Virus record (IMG/VR): IMGVR_UViG_3300038410_000092
Location: 1-30,991 of that record
DNA: 30,991 nt
Source: a virus
Reading direction: 5' to 3' (one strand)
Part shown: positions 12,744-19,073 of the stretch, one piece after another
Numbering within the stretch: the first letter of the stretch is position 1
Layout of the letters: each line of letters starts with the position of its first letter
Translations under genes and position numbers: made by a program
The notes under the pieces: generated by a model
Told to the model about the DNA's origin: nothing
Seen by the model: the letters and a program-made list of their open reading frames with translations, nothing else
Database searches by the model: none

Positions 12744-13271
12744 ATGAAAAACGATCTGAACGTGCCGCAGCGCAGCCACCTATCGGCGAGCCTGAGCCTC
12801 GAGCAGCTCGGGCAGGAGGTGACGTTGGTGCTGCCCCTCGGCGTCGTCCTCAAGCTCGCCGAGACGCCGCCGGAGATGGTCGTGTCCCGACGTCTGGATG
12901 CGCTCGCCAAGCAGGGACCGGCGATCGGCGAGCAGGGCCTGTACGGCATCTACGCCGGCAACGCGCGCGGCTATGACGACGAGGCCGATGGCGTGCTCGA
13001 GGTGCTCGCCGAGGCGCCCGAGCGCTTGACGTGGCCCGAGGCGCTCAAGTGGGCCGCCTCGCTCGGCGAGGGCGCGCGGCTGCCGACGCGCAAGGAGCAG
13101 GCGCTGCTCTTCGCCAATGTGCCGGAGCTCTTCCGGGAAGAGGCGTACTGGTCCTGCGAGCAGCACGACGAGCGCTGGGCCTGGTACCAGAACTTCAACG
13201 GCGGCGTCCAGGATTGCAACGACAAGGACTACGAGCTCAGAGCTCGCGCCGTCCGCAGATTGCCGATTTAA
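12744..13271 (+). CDS. DGR target protein 2 (C-type-lectin-like, variable C-terminus)
   Basis: Encodes 175 aa from the ATG at 12744, after GAGGAG. The N-terminal ~65 residues are distinct from target 1. From about residue 66 the paralogous core begins (GLYGIYAGNARGYDDEADGVLEVL, LTWPEALKWAASLGEGARLPTRKEQALLF, YWSCEQ). The variable repeat forms the C-terminus, ending ELRARAVRRLPI. Diversified codons give H, G, V, D, C, Y and E where the template has AAC, AAC, AAC, AAT, TAC, AAC and AAG. Two template AAC codons remain N here. No export or anchoring signal is visible. The presence of two targets with different N-termini suggests two separate binding roles using one diversification engine. Confidence 0.85.
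   Translation: MKNDLNVPQRSHLSASLSLEQLGQEVTLVLPLGVVLKLAETPPEMVVSRRLDALAKQGPAIGEQGLYGIYAGNARGYDDEADGVLEVLAEAPERLTWPEALKWAASLGEGARLPTRKEQALLFANVPELFREEAYWSCEQHDERWAWYQNFNGGVQDCNDKDYELRARAVRRLPI
13160..13259 (+). repeat. DGR variable repeat 2 (VR2)
   Basis: This block matches the template with 9 substitutions, all at template adenines, and lacks the hexamer GAGTCG found in the template (13893-13898) and in VR1. Without the gap, 93 bp (13167-13259) align with 8 substitutions. The conserved end CTCAGAGCTCGCGCCGTCCG is intact; the AAG before it has become GAG. Confidence 0.93.
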
Positions 13272-13301
13272 CCATTCACCCATTGCCGAAGGCGTGAAAT
13301 C

Positions 13302-13670
13302 GTGGGTCTGCATAGCGACACCGATCTCTACCGCGCGGTGACGGACCTCGCCCGGTTCGTCGCCGGCGCGGTGGCGAGCCTGCGTCGCGACGTGAAGCCG
13401 ACGCTCGGCCGCATGCTGCTCGACGAGTGCGTGTGGATGGCGGTCGTCGTGCGCCGCGCCAACATCGCGCGCGACGCCGCTAAGCTGCCGCTCCTCGAGG
13501 AGCTGCTCGAGCAGCTGGAGATCGTGCAGTTCACGCTGCGCATCGCCCGCGACTGCGCCTTCCTCTCCAACAACGCCTTTGCGACGTCGCTGCCGCTCAC
13601 CGCCTCGGTCGGGCGCCAGGCGACGGCGCTGAAGAACCACTATGTCTCCGCACCGTCGCCTGTTGCGTGA
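13302..13670 (+). CDS. avd: Avd-type DGR accessory protein
   Basis: Encodes 122 aa from a GTG at 13302. It is a nearly all-helical protein with four helices (LYRAVTDLARFVAGAVASL, PTLGRMLLDECVWMAVVVRR, LPLLEELLEQLEIVQFTLRI, LPLTASVGRQATALKNHY). The size and pattern are those of Avd, the small basic four-helix-bundle family related to 23S-rRNA intervening-sequence proteins. Avd assembles into a barrel that binds the reverse transcriptase and template RNA and is needed for mutagenic retrohoming. Its place between the targets and the template repeat repeats the Bordetella phage BPP-1 order. The end overlaps the upstream ATG of the RT reading frame by 29 bases. Confidence 0.85.
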   Translation: MGLHSDTDLYRAVTDLARFVAGAVASLRRDVKPTLGRMLLDECVWMAVVVRRANIARDAAKLPLLEELLEQLEIVQFTLRIARDCAFLSNNAFATSLPLTASVGRQATALKNHYVSAPSPVA

Positions 13671-15090
13671 TCGTCACGGCGATCGCGCCCGCGCGATTTT
13701 CAATCTGGTCGCGCCGCTGGCCATGCCTGCCGTGGCCACCGCCATGCGCACAAGGGATACCACCGGGCAGCTCGCGCTCGATTTCGACGCGGCGCCCGCG
13801 CCCGCGTCCCGCGCAGCCGACGAGCTGACCGACCTGCCGCTGTTCGCGGGTCTTCGGCCCGCCGGCGTCGATAGCGCGAATGACGGCAGAACGAGTCGGA
13901 CGAGCGCTGGGCCTGGTACCAGAACTTCAACAACGGCAACCAGAATTACAACGACAAGGACAACAAGCTCAGAGCTCGCGCCGTCCGCAGATCGAACCGG
14001 GGCGGATTTTTCTTACGGCGAGCTGCTGCAGGCGTGGCTCGATTGCCGGCGCACCAAGCGCCACACCGCGAGCGCGCGCGCCTTCGAGGCGAGCCTCGAG
14101 GAGAACCTCGCGCGCCTGCAGGCCGAGCTCGCCGGCGGCTCGTACCGGCCCGGCCATTCGATCTGCTTCGTCATCGATCGGCCGAAGCCCCGCGAGATCT
14201 GGGCCGCGCCCTTCCCCGACCGCGTGCCGCACCATCTGCTCTATAACCGGATCGCGCCGCGCTTCGAGCGCGCCTTCATCGCCGACACCTGCGCGTGCAT
14301 AGAGGGCCGCGGCACCCTCTACGCCGCGCGCCGCCTCGAGGCGAAGGTGCGCTCGATCACCGCCAACTGGACGCGGCCGGCGTACTACCTGAAGTGCGAC
14401 GTCGCCAACTTCTTCGTCTCGATCGACAAGCGCATTCTCGCCCGGCTGCTCGAGCGGCGCCTCCCCGAGCCCTTCTGGCGCGGCCTCGCCCGCACCATTC
14501 TCTTCCACGACCCGCGCGACGGCGTCGAGATCCGCGGCCGCCGCGATCGCCTCGCGCTCATCCCGCCGGCGAAGAGCCTCTTCCACCAGGATGCGCACCA
14601 CGGCCTGCCGATCGGCAACCTGTCGAGCCAGTTCTTCGCCAACGTCTACCTGAACGAGCTCGACCAGCTCGTCAAGCACCGGCTGCGCGCGCCCCACTAT
14701 GTGCGTTACGTCGACGACTTCGTGCTGCTGCACGAGTCCCCCGCGCAGCTCAATGCCTGGCGCACGGCGATCGCCGCGTTCCTCGAGGAGCGCCTGCAGC
14801 TTCGCCTTAATGACCGCAAGACGGTCCTGCAGCCGATCGCGCGCGGCATCGACTTCGTCGGCCAGGTGCTCAGGCCTCACCGCCGCCAGATCCGCCGCCG
14901 CACCTTCCACGATGCGCTGAGCCGCACCGCGGCCGCCGGTGCCGAGGACCTCACGCAGCGGGCCAACAGCTATTTCGGCCTGCTCCGCCAGGCGACACAT
15001 AGCCACGGCGATCGAGCGCGCCTCGCCAATATCGTCCGCCGCCGAGGCCTCGCCGTCGACCATCAGCTGAGGAAAGCCTATGGGCGATAA
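13642..15090 (+). CDS. DGR reverse transcriptase
   Basis: The open frame is 482 codons from the ATG at 13642. The RT core begins near residue 118. Motifs are RPKPREIWAAPFPDRVPHH (RT1 region), KCDVANFF with Asp253, IGNLSSQ at 324-330, YVDDF at 356-360 with both catalytic Asp, and GIDFVGQ at 402-408. IGNLSSQ in place of the QGxxxSP of group II introns is typical of DGR enzymes. The first ~117 codons include the whole template repeat, read as a Thr/Ser/Arg-rich stretch, and I find no ATG, GTG or TTG between the repeat and the RT core. In-frame starts exist only upstream (13642, 13723, 13744). The true N-terminus is therefore uncertain. The stop overlaps the next gene. Confidence 0.93.
   Translation: MSPHRRLLRDRHGDRARAIFNLVAPLAMPAVATAMRTRDTTGQLALDFDAAPAPASRAADELTDLPLFAGLRPAGVDSANDGRTSRTSAGPGTRTSTTATRITTTRTTSSELAPSADRTGADFSYGELLQAWLDCRRTKRHTASARAFEASLEENLARLQAELAGGSYRPGHSICFVIDRPKPREIWAAPFPDRVPHHLLYNRIAPRFERAFIADTCACIEGRGTLYAARRLEAKVRSITANWTRPAYYLKCDVANFFVSIDKRILARLLERRLPEPFWRGLARTILFHDPRDGVEIRGRRDRLALIPPAKSLFHQDAHHGLPIGNLSSQFFANVYLNELDQLVKHRLRAPHYVRYVDDFVLLHESPAQLNAWRTAIAAFLEERLQLRLNDRKTVLQPIARGIDFVGQVLRPHRRQIRRRTFHDALSRTAAAGAEDLTQRANSYFGLLRQATHSHGDRARLANIVRRRGLAVDHQLRKAYGR
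13886..13991 (+). repeat. DGR template repeat (TR)
   Basis: A 106-bp template with 34 adenines, rich in AAC codons in the target reading frame, ending CTCAGAGCTCGCGCCGTCCG-CAGA. After the end the template continues TCGAACCGG. The two variable repeats instead share kTGCCsATT, the expected distinction between the homing-initiation site in the target and its counterpart in the template. It lies between avd and the RT core, in frame within the RT ORF. Confidence 0.95.
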
Positions 15091-16117
15091 CAGCACCATC
15101 GAATGGACCGACGCCACCTGGAACCCGGTGCGCGGCTGCTCGATCGTCTCGAAGGGCTGCACCAACTGCTACGCGATGCGCCAGGCGCACCGCTCGAGCG
15201 GCGAGGGAGCCGCCTATGCCGGGCTGACAAAGGCGACGAGGGGCGGGCCGGTGTGGACGGGCGCGATCCGCCTCGTGCCCGAGCTGCTCAACCAGCCGCT
15301 GCGCTGGAAGCGGCCGCGGCGCATCTTCGTGAACAGCATGAGCGATCTCTTCCACGAGGCCGTGCCCGACGAGTTCATCCTCCAAGTATTCGATGTGATG
15401 CGCCAGTGTGAGAACGGCTGGACCGGACGCATCGGCGGTGATGGAGGCACGCTGGTGGCCTCGCACACTTTTCAGATCCTCACTAAGCGATCGGCGCGCA
15501 TGCTCGACTTTTGCGCACGGCTGCGCTTCGCCCAGAATGATGGGCGAGGGCTATATCTGGCTAGCGATCTCTCGCACAACGGTTTCAATCCTATGTCGGC
15601 ATTGCGGCACGTCTGGCTGGGTGTCAGCGTCGAGGACCAGGCCGCCGCCGATGAGCGGATCCCGCTGCTGCTGCAAACGCCGGCGGCCGTGCGCTGGATC
15701 TCGGCCGAGCCGCTGCTCGGGCCCATTGATCTGCACGATGTCGCCACGCTCGCCCCCGACCACATCGAGCGGCATGCATGGCGCCTGCTCGACTGGGTCG
15801 TTGCCGGCGGCGAAAGCGGTCCAGGAGCGCGGCCGATGCATCCGGACTGGGCGCGTAATCTGCGCGATCAATGCAGCGAGTTCGGCATCGCGTTCTTCTT
15901 CAAGCAATGGGGCGCCTTCCGTATCGGCGAATTCGATCGGCACCATGATGTGTCGATTCGTTGGCAGGACGGCGCACGAGAATGGTACGGCGACGGGGCC
16001 GACATTAAATACTCGGAAAGCTGGCTCGACGACAAAGTTATCGCATGGCCGGCGTCGAAGAAATCCACCGGCCGCCTGCTAGACGGCCGCACGCACGATG
16101 AGTATCCGGCAGCATGA
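15080..16117 (+). CDS. Phage Gp37/Gp68-family (DUF5131) protein
   Basis: Encodes 345 aa from the ATG at 15080, overlapping the RT end by 11 bases. The start IEWTDATWNPVRGC is diagnostic of the Gp37/Gp68 family found in many phages. Cys20, Cys27 and Cys30 (CSIVSKGCTNC) form a C-x6-C-x2-C motif that recalls the iron-sulfur site of radical-SAM-like enzymes. The family motifs VNSMSDLFH (about 86-94), ILTKR (about 132), WLGVSVE and GGESGPGARPM are all present, so the protein is complete. The biochemical role is not settled; a radical SAM or DNA-related enzyme is only a suggestion. It closes the accessory operon together with the next small gene. Confidence 0.82.
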   Translation: MGDNSTIEWTDATWNPVRGCSIVSKGCTNCYAMRQAHRSSGEGAAYAGLTKATRGGPVWTGAIRLVPELLNQPLRWKRPRRIFVNSMSDLFHEAVPDEFILQVFDVMRQCENGWTGRIGGDGGTLVASHTFQILTKRSARMLDFCARLRFAQNDGRGLYLASDLSHNGFNPMSALRHVWLGVSVEDQAAADERIPLLLQTPAAVRWISAEPLLGPIDLHDVATLAPDHIERHAWRLLDWVVAGGESGPGARPMHPDWARNLRDQCSEFGIAFFFKQWGAFRIGEFDRHHDVSIRWQDGAREWYGDGADIKYSESWLDDKVIAWPASKKSTGRLLDGRTHDEYPAA

Positions 16118-16335
16118 GCATACTCCTCGATGCCGATATCCTGCGCGCCGCCGAGCTGTTGGAACGACAGGCCCGGCTGCTCTTCGATTCGTACACATGC
16201 CGCGGGGCGTGGCGGGGCCGGGCACGGCAAGGCGGCGGTTGGGCTGGCAGGGCCGGGCGCGGCATGGCTTGGCGAGGCATGGCAAGGCAAGGCGTGGCGT
16301 GGCGGCGATGGCGCAGTTATGAACCCCGTTCATAA
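16114..16335 (+). CDS. Small protein whose C-terminus is made of a GGCNN repeat
   Basis: Encodes 73 aa from an ATG on an ATGA overlap. The first ~29 residues look ordinary and helical (MSILLDADILRAAELLERQA). From residue ~31 the coding sequence enters the pentanucleotide repeat, and the product becomes a Trp/Arg/Gly/Ala pentapeptide-like tail (AWRGRARQGGGWAGRAGRG). The stop codon lies inside the downstream palindrome. Either a genuine short protein has been extended by repeat expansion or the original C-terminus has been overwritten. Confidence 0.5.
   Translation: MSILLDADILRAAELLERQARLLFDSYTCRGAWRGRARQGGGWAGRAGRGMAWRGMARQGVAWRRWRSYEPRS
16206..16305 (+). repeat. GGCNN pentanucleotide tandem repeat, about 20 units
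   Basis: A 100-bp tract in strict 5-bp register, where 18 of 20 units begin GGC (the exceptions being CGGTT and GGGCT). The last two bases vary among units (GGCAT, GGCTT, GGCGA, GGCAA, GGCGT and others). It occupies most of the ORF at 16114-16335. The regular GG doublets could also support two-layer G-quadruplex folding. Confidence 0.8.
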
Positions 16336-16479
16336 TTCCGGCAGCTAAGTCGTTGACGTAGAATAGTCCCCGGGAGTCGGCCAGTCCGGCGCGTAATCCC
16401 GAATCCTCAAGGAGTTGCCTCCGTCACCGTTCATAACGGCCGCGCTGCAGCACACGGGCGTGACGGTCGAGTTATGAAC
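16316..16479. promoter_or_regulatory. Four inverted GTTATGAAC sites in the intergenic spacer
   Basis: GTTATGAAC occurs at 16316-16324 and 16471-16479. Its complement occurs at 16328-16336 (GTTCATAAT, one mismatch) and 16429-16437. The first two form a near-perfect palindrome around CCC that includes the stop of the upstream ORF. The other two lie 33 bp apart in converging orientation. A flanking CCGTCAC (16422-16428) is mirrored by GTGACGG (16460-16466). The layout suggests binding of a dimeric protein, perhaps a phage regulator or ParB; which one is unknown. Confidence 0.5.
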
Positions 16480-16674
16480 GGTCGTCCAGACGTCTGCAAA
16501 GCAAAAAAGCCCGACCCCTTGCGGGATCGGGCGTGAGGGCCGCGGCGCGTCGAGCCGCGGCGGGCTGTTGTTGTTCTTGCGCTCCCCGGGGAGGATCCGG
16601 GGCCGGGACCGCGAGCCGTGCGCCCGCTCGAGGAGGAGGAGGTTTTTCCGCGCGGGCCGCGGTCCGGCTTTCGG
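16337..16674. other. Non-coding spacer between convergent operons
   Basis: This 338-bp stretch has no convincing gene. It holds the two right-hand GTTATGAAC sites and the leftward terminator at 16503-16532. Between 16533 and 16674 there are only GC-rich low-complexity sequences and no recognisable site. No tRNA-like or attachment-core sequence was seen. Confidence 0.6.
16503..16532 (-). terminator. Rho-independent terminator of the leftward late operon
   Basis: On the minus strand, GCCCGATCCC and GGGGTCGGGC pair around GCAA, with one mismatch, followed by TTTTTT. It lies 143 bases beyond the last late gene and would end the long leftward transcript before it runs into the DGR operon. Confidence 0.85.
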
Positions 16675-16902
16675 TCAGGCGGGCGGCGGCGCCTTCAACG
16701 CGGCCTGCGCGCGGGCGAGCATCTGCGCCTCGAGCTCGTCGCCCGCCTTGAAGAGGCCGTCCAGGTCCGCGAGCTGCAGCGTCCCGCCGGCGGCATGCTT
16801 CTGCTCGATCAGGGCCGAGATGCGCTGCAGGAAATCCGACAGATTGACGCCGGCGACGAGCGCGGCGTTGACGAGCTGCACGGCGACGAGCGCCTCGTTC
16901 AT
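16675..16902 (-). CDS. Small phage protein, 75 aa
   Basis: Encodes 75 aa, starting on an ATGA overlap with the lipoprotein gene. It is helical (MNEALVAVQLVNAALVAGVN, then LSDFLQRISALIEQKHAAGG) with an amphipathic second half and an Ala/Pro end. It is the last gene of the late operon. The sequence style is seen in short proteins at the end of phage lysis modules, but I cannot name a family. Confidence 0.62.
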   Translation of the reverse strand: MNEALVAVQLVNAALVAGVNLSDFLQRISALIEQKHAAGGTLQLADLDGLFKAGDELEAQMLARAQAALKAPPPA

Positions 16903-17285
16903 GGCTTTCTCCCTTGCTGGGCCAGGTAGGTCTCCACCTCGAGCAGGACCTGCTGCGCGGCCATCAGACAGTCCCGACCTGTCCGGCTAGCACCGAGGCA
17001 TTCCCCGCCGCTCTCCGGCAGCCGTACGGACGCCTTGAGGGCCTGGCGGACCTTGGCGACCTTGCCGATCAGGTCGATCGCCTGGGCGGGCTGGAGCGGC
17101 TTGCCGGGCGCCAGGCACGCGCCGTTCGCGTCGGCGCCCTGGGTGCAGGTCAGGTCGCCGATCGTCTGCAGGGCGGCCTCGGCGCCCGCCTCGGCGAGCG
17201 CCACCTCCTCGATGAAGGACTTCGGCGCGGGCGTCACGCAACCGGCCAGGGCGAGGGCCGCGAGCGCGGCGAAGAGGAGCCTCAT
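16899..17285 (-). CDS. Predicted phage lipoprotein
   Basis: Encodes 128 aa. A lipoprotein signal (MRLLFAALAALALAGC, Cys16) is followed by a mostly helical mature part with four further Cys (DLTCTQGADANGACLAP; GGECLGASRTGRDCLM) that could pair in the periplasm. ATGA overlaps bind it to both neighbours. It belongs to the group of small genes after the endolysin. It could be a spanin-like outer-membrane component, though it is longer and more Cys-rich than Rz1 proteins; the role is uncertain. Confidence 0.68.
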   Translation of the reverse strand: MRLLFAALAALALAGCVTPAPKSFIEEVALAEAGAEAALQTIGDLTCTQGADANGACLAPGKPLQPAQAIDLIGKVAKVRQALKASVRLPESGGECLGASRTGRDCLMAAQQVLLEVETYLAQQGRKP

Positions 17286-17473
17286 GGCGCCACCTTCTGG
17301 CCGGCGACCAGGTAGCCGACGGCCGTGGCCAGGACCTGCAGGTTGGCTTCCTGGCCGCTGAAGTCCACGTCGAGCTTCTGCTTGAGCACGGCGAGCACCA
17401 CCGCGACGAGCGCGTTGGCGATCAGGGCGACGGTGACGGAGGCGTGATTCGTGGTTGCGGGGAGAAGATCCAT
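17282..17473 (-). CDS. Small membrane protein, holin-like size
   Basis: Encodes 63 aa from the ATG at 17473 with a strong AAAGGAG. One hydrophobic segment lies at about 12-30 (VALIANALVAVVLAVL) and a second weaker one at about 47-60 (LATAVGYLVAGQ). A charged loop (KQKLDVDFSGQE) separates them. Size and topology fit a class II holin or a late phage membrane protein. Its location among the small late genes supports a lysis-related role, which is inference. Confidence 0.6.
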   Translation of the reverse strand: MDLLPATTNHASVTVALIANALVAVVLAVLKQKLDVDFSGQEANLQVLATAVGYLVAGQKVAP

Positions 17474-17579
17474 CGGGAAAACTCCTTTCGGTCGTTGATC
17501 AATCATGCTCGCGCTTCGGGACGACCATCGCCGCGCCGAGCGCGATCGCGCGGGCCAGCCTGACGGCGAGCCCACAGGC

Positions 17580-18068
17580 TCACGTCCCGACTCGCTCCTC
17601 GGTTCCATCCCACACGAACTCTCCGTCCGCGCCGACTGGCCGGTGCATTGAGCAGCCGCAGCAATACGTCGATCCATAGAAGCTCGGCTTGCGCGCATAG
17701 GTCTCGGCGAGCGCCTGGCCCATCGTGGTGACCGTGCCGCAGCCTTTGCCGATGCTGTCGAGCTCCCGCCGCGTCCAGAAGCGCCCCGTCGCGGACCCGT
17801 GCGTGCCGGCCGGGTATGCCTCGAATTTCACGAAGTCCTCCGGACCGTTGTCCCAGCCGTAGCGCTCGCGTTCCTGCGGGGTCACATCCCGCAGCGGGAA
17901 TTTCGGTCCGGCGATGCCGACATGGCGATAGCTCCGCCGCACCGGGCGGACGAAGCCTTTCGCGCGCTCTTGCTCGCTGAGCACGAGGTACGCATCGTTC
18001 TGGCGCACCGGCTTGCTGTCGATGCCGCGGCCGAGACGCGGATCCTTCGGGTCGGTCGTCAGGCTCAC
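17580..18068 (-). CDS. Hypothetical phage protein, 162 aa
   Basis: Encodes 162 aa from a GTG at 18068 that overlaps the upstream TGA. The sequence is soluble and basic, with a central stretch (DAYLVLSEQERAKGFVRPVRRSYRHVG) and a conserved-looking end (GCGTVTTMGQALAETYARKPSFYGSTYCC, CSMHRPV). The four Cys and the His near the end may bind a metal. Proteins with a GCGTVT...YGSTYC...C...HRPVG pattern are found in phages of high-GC proteobacteria; the function is not known to me. Not part of a recognisable lysis or tail family. Confidence 0.68.
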   Translation of the reverse strand: MSLTTDPKDPRLGRGIDSKPVRQNDAYLVLSEQERAKGFVRPVRRSYRHVGIAGPKFPLRDVTPQERERYGWDNGPEDFVKFEAYPAGTHGSATGRFWTRRELDSIGKGCGTVTTMGQALAETYARKPSFYGSTYCCGCSMHRPVGADGEFVWDGTEERVGT

Positions 18069-18292
18069 GATTTTTTCTCCAGCACGAATACAAAATTGCG
18101 GCCTTCGATCTTGAAGGCGAGAAGGTCTTGGCCGGTGTCGTCGGTCTCGGCGACGGGGAAGATCAGGTCGTCGCCGTACTTCTCCTTCAGCCGCTTCAGG
18201 AACACGATGAGAAGCTGATCCTTGAAGTCGTCCAGCACCTCGGCGTGCAGCCCGGCCCCGGCTGCGCGCGCGGTATCGATCCCTTTGCCCAT
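18065..18292 (-). CDS. Hypothetical phage protein, 75 aa
   Basis: Encodes 75 aa; the ATG at 18292 shares a base with the endolysin stop (TAATG). A helical first half (LHAEVLDDFKDQLLIVFLKRLKEKYGDD) leads to a strand-rich end (IFPVAETDDTGQDLLAFKIEGRNFVFVLEKK). It is soluble and acidic. It is coupled to the endolysin and the next gene. I do not recognise it. Confidence 0.65.
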   Translation of the reverse strand: MGKGIDTARAAGAGLHAEVLDDFKDQLLIVFLKRLKEKYGDDLIFPVAETDDTGQDLLAFKIEGRNFVFVLEKKS

Positions 18293-18873
18293 TACGCCAG
18301 CACCGCCTGCGCCCGCCGGAAATAGCCCAGCCGGTCCTCGTAGCCGTTGAAGCCGCCGTTGACGGCGAGGGTGATGCCCTCGAAGTCGCCGCGATCGGCG
18401 AGCTCGTTGAGGTTGACGAAAGCCGGCACGCCGTAGGCGAGCGCGCGCCGCGAAAGGTTGAGGCCGGCGCCGACGGTCCAGAACCAGCCGGCCGAGCGGC
18501 AGGCATGGATCGGTTCCTCGAGGAGCTCGGGCTGCTCGAGGAGCGGCAGGCCGAGCGCCTCGGCGGCGAGCGTGTAGTTCTTGCGGCCGGTGATCTGGAT
18601 GAGGCCGCGGCCGCGATAGCGCGGTCCGTCGCCCGCCTCGGTGTTGCCGAGGTGCGCGTTGCCTTCGTAGGCGGCGCCACTCGCGAGCTCGCGCAAATAA
18701 TGAAAGCCGCCCGACTCGTGCGCGACCTGCGCGAGGAAAGCGCAGCCCCTGGCGAGCGTGTCGATGGCGAATTCGGCGAGGGCGGCGTTGAGCGGCTCGA
18801 CGAAGAGCTCGAGCCGCGCGCGCGGGGTCGGCGGACAGAGCGCGGCGAGCTGCTCGAGGGTGAGGACGGTCAT
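18292..18873 (-). CDS. Endolysin, glycoside hydrolase family 19
   Basis: Encodes 193 aa, a single GH19 (chitinase-like) lysozyme domain that cleaves the peptidoglycan sugar backbone at lysis. The catalytic glutamate is Glu53 in AHESGGF. The family block YRGRGLIQITGRKNY spans about 86-100, and the C-terminal motifs SAGWFW and NLNELADRGDFEGITLAVNGG are present, so the domain is complete. No signal peptide is seen, implying that a holin is needed for release. The start overlaps the upstream lipoprotein stop as ATGA. It is the central gene of the lysis cassette. Confidence 0.92.
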   Translation of the reverse strand: MTVLTLEQLAALCPPTPRARLELFVEPLNAALAEFAIDTLARGCAFLAQVAHESGGFHYLRELASGAAYEGNAHLGNTEAGDGPRYRGRGLIQITGRKNYTLAAEALGLPLLEQPELLEEPIHACRSAGWFWTVGAGLNLSRRALAYGVPAFVNLNELADRGDFEGITLAVNGGFNGYEDRLGYFRRAQAVLA

Positions 18874-19070
18874 TTCTGGCTCTCCGCGAATTCCTGCGGC
18901 GACTGGCAGGCCTGCAGCACCACGGCGTAACCCTCGGCGGTCTGCCCGAGGGGCCGCAGGTAGCAGACCTTCGCGGCGGGCTCCGAGGCGCAGCCGGCGA
19001 CGAGCACGAGCAGGATGGCCACGGCGATCCCCGCCAGGACCGCGGCGAGGCACCGATAGAGCGTCTTCAA
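18870..19070 (-). CDS. Small lipoprotein of the lysis cassette
   Basis: Encodes 66 aa from a TTG at 19070, preceded by GGGAGG at good spacing. A hydrophobic signal (CLAAVLAGIAVAILLVLVAGC) ends in a lipobox with Cys27. The mature peptide is short (SEPAAKVCYLRPLGQTAEGY...). The size and its location directly before the endolysin fit an outer-membrane spanin subunit (Rz1-like), but the Pro-rich content usual for Rz1 is weak and no clear inner-membrane partner is seen. The assignment is tentative. Confidence 0.6.
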   Translation of the reverse strand: MKTLYRCLAAVLAGIAVAILLVLVAGCASEPAAKVCYLRPLGQTAEGYAVVLQACQSPQEFAESQK

Positions 19071-19073
19071 GGC

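Noticed and set aside
12592-13991. Three near-identical repeats considered as a CRISPR array or ordinary tandem duplication
   Set aside because: The copies are about 106 bp and lie at the ends of genes, not separated by uniform spacers. All differences are at template adenines, which is DGR behaviour.
14385-14642. Minus-strand ORFs opposite the RT
   Set aside because: They are shadows of the RT core, with catalytic motifs only on the plus strand.
16316-16336. Palindrome considered as a terminator for the DGR operon
   Set aside because: No T-run follows, and the stem is AT-rich; an operator-like site is a better fit.
17503-17583. 26-codon minus-strand ORF starting on a GTGA overlap
   Set aside because: The coupling is attractive, but the peptide is Arg-rich and unnatural, and another frame of the same DNA reads a more protein-like stretch with no start. 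It is too weak to call.
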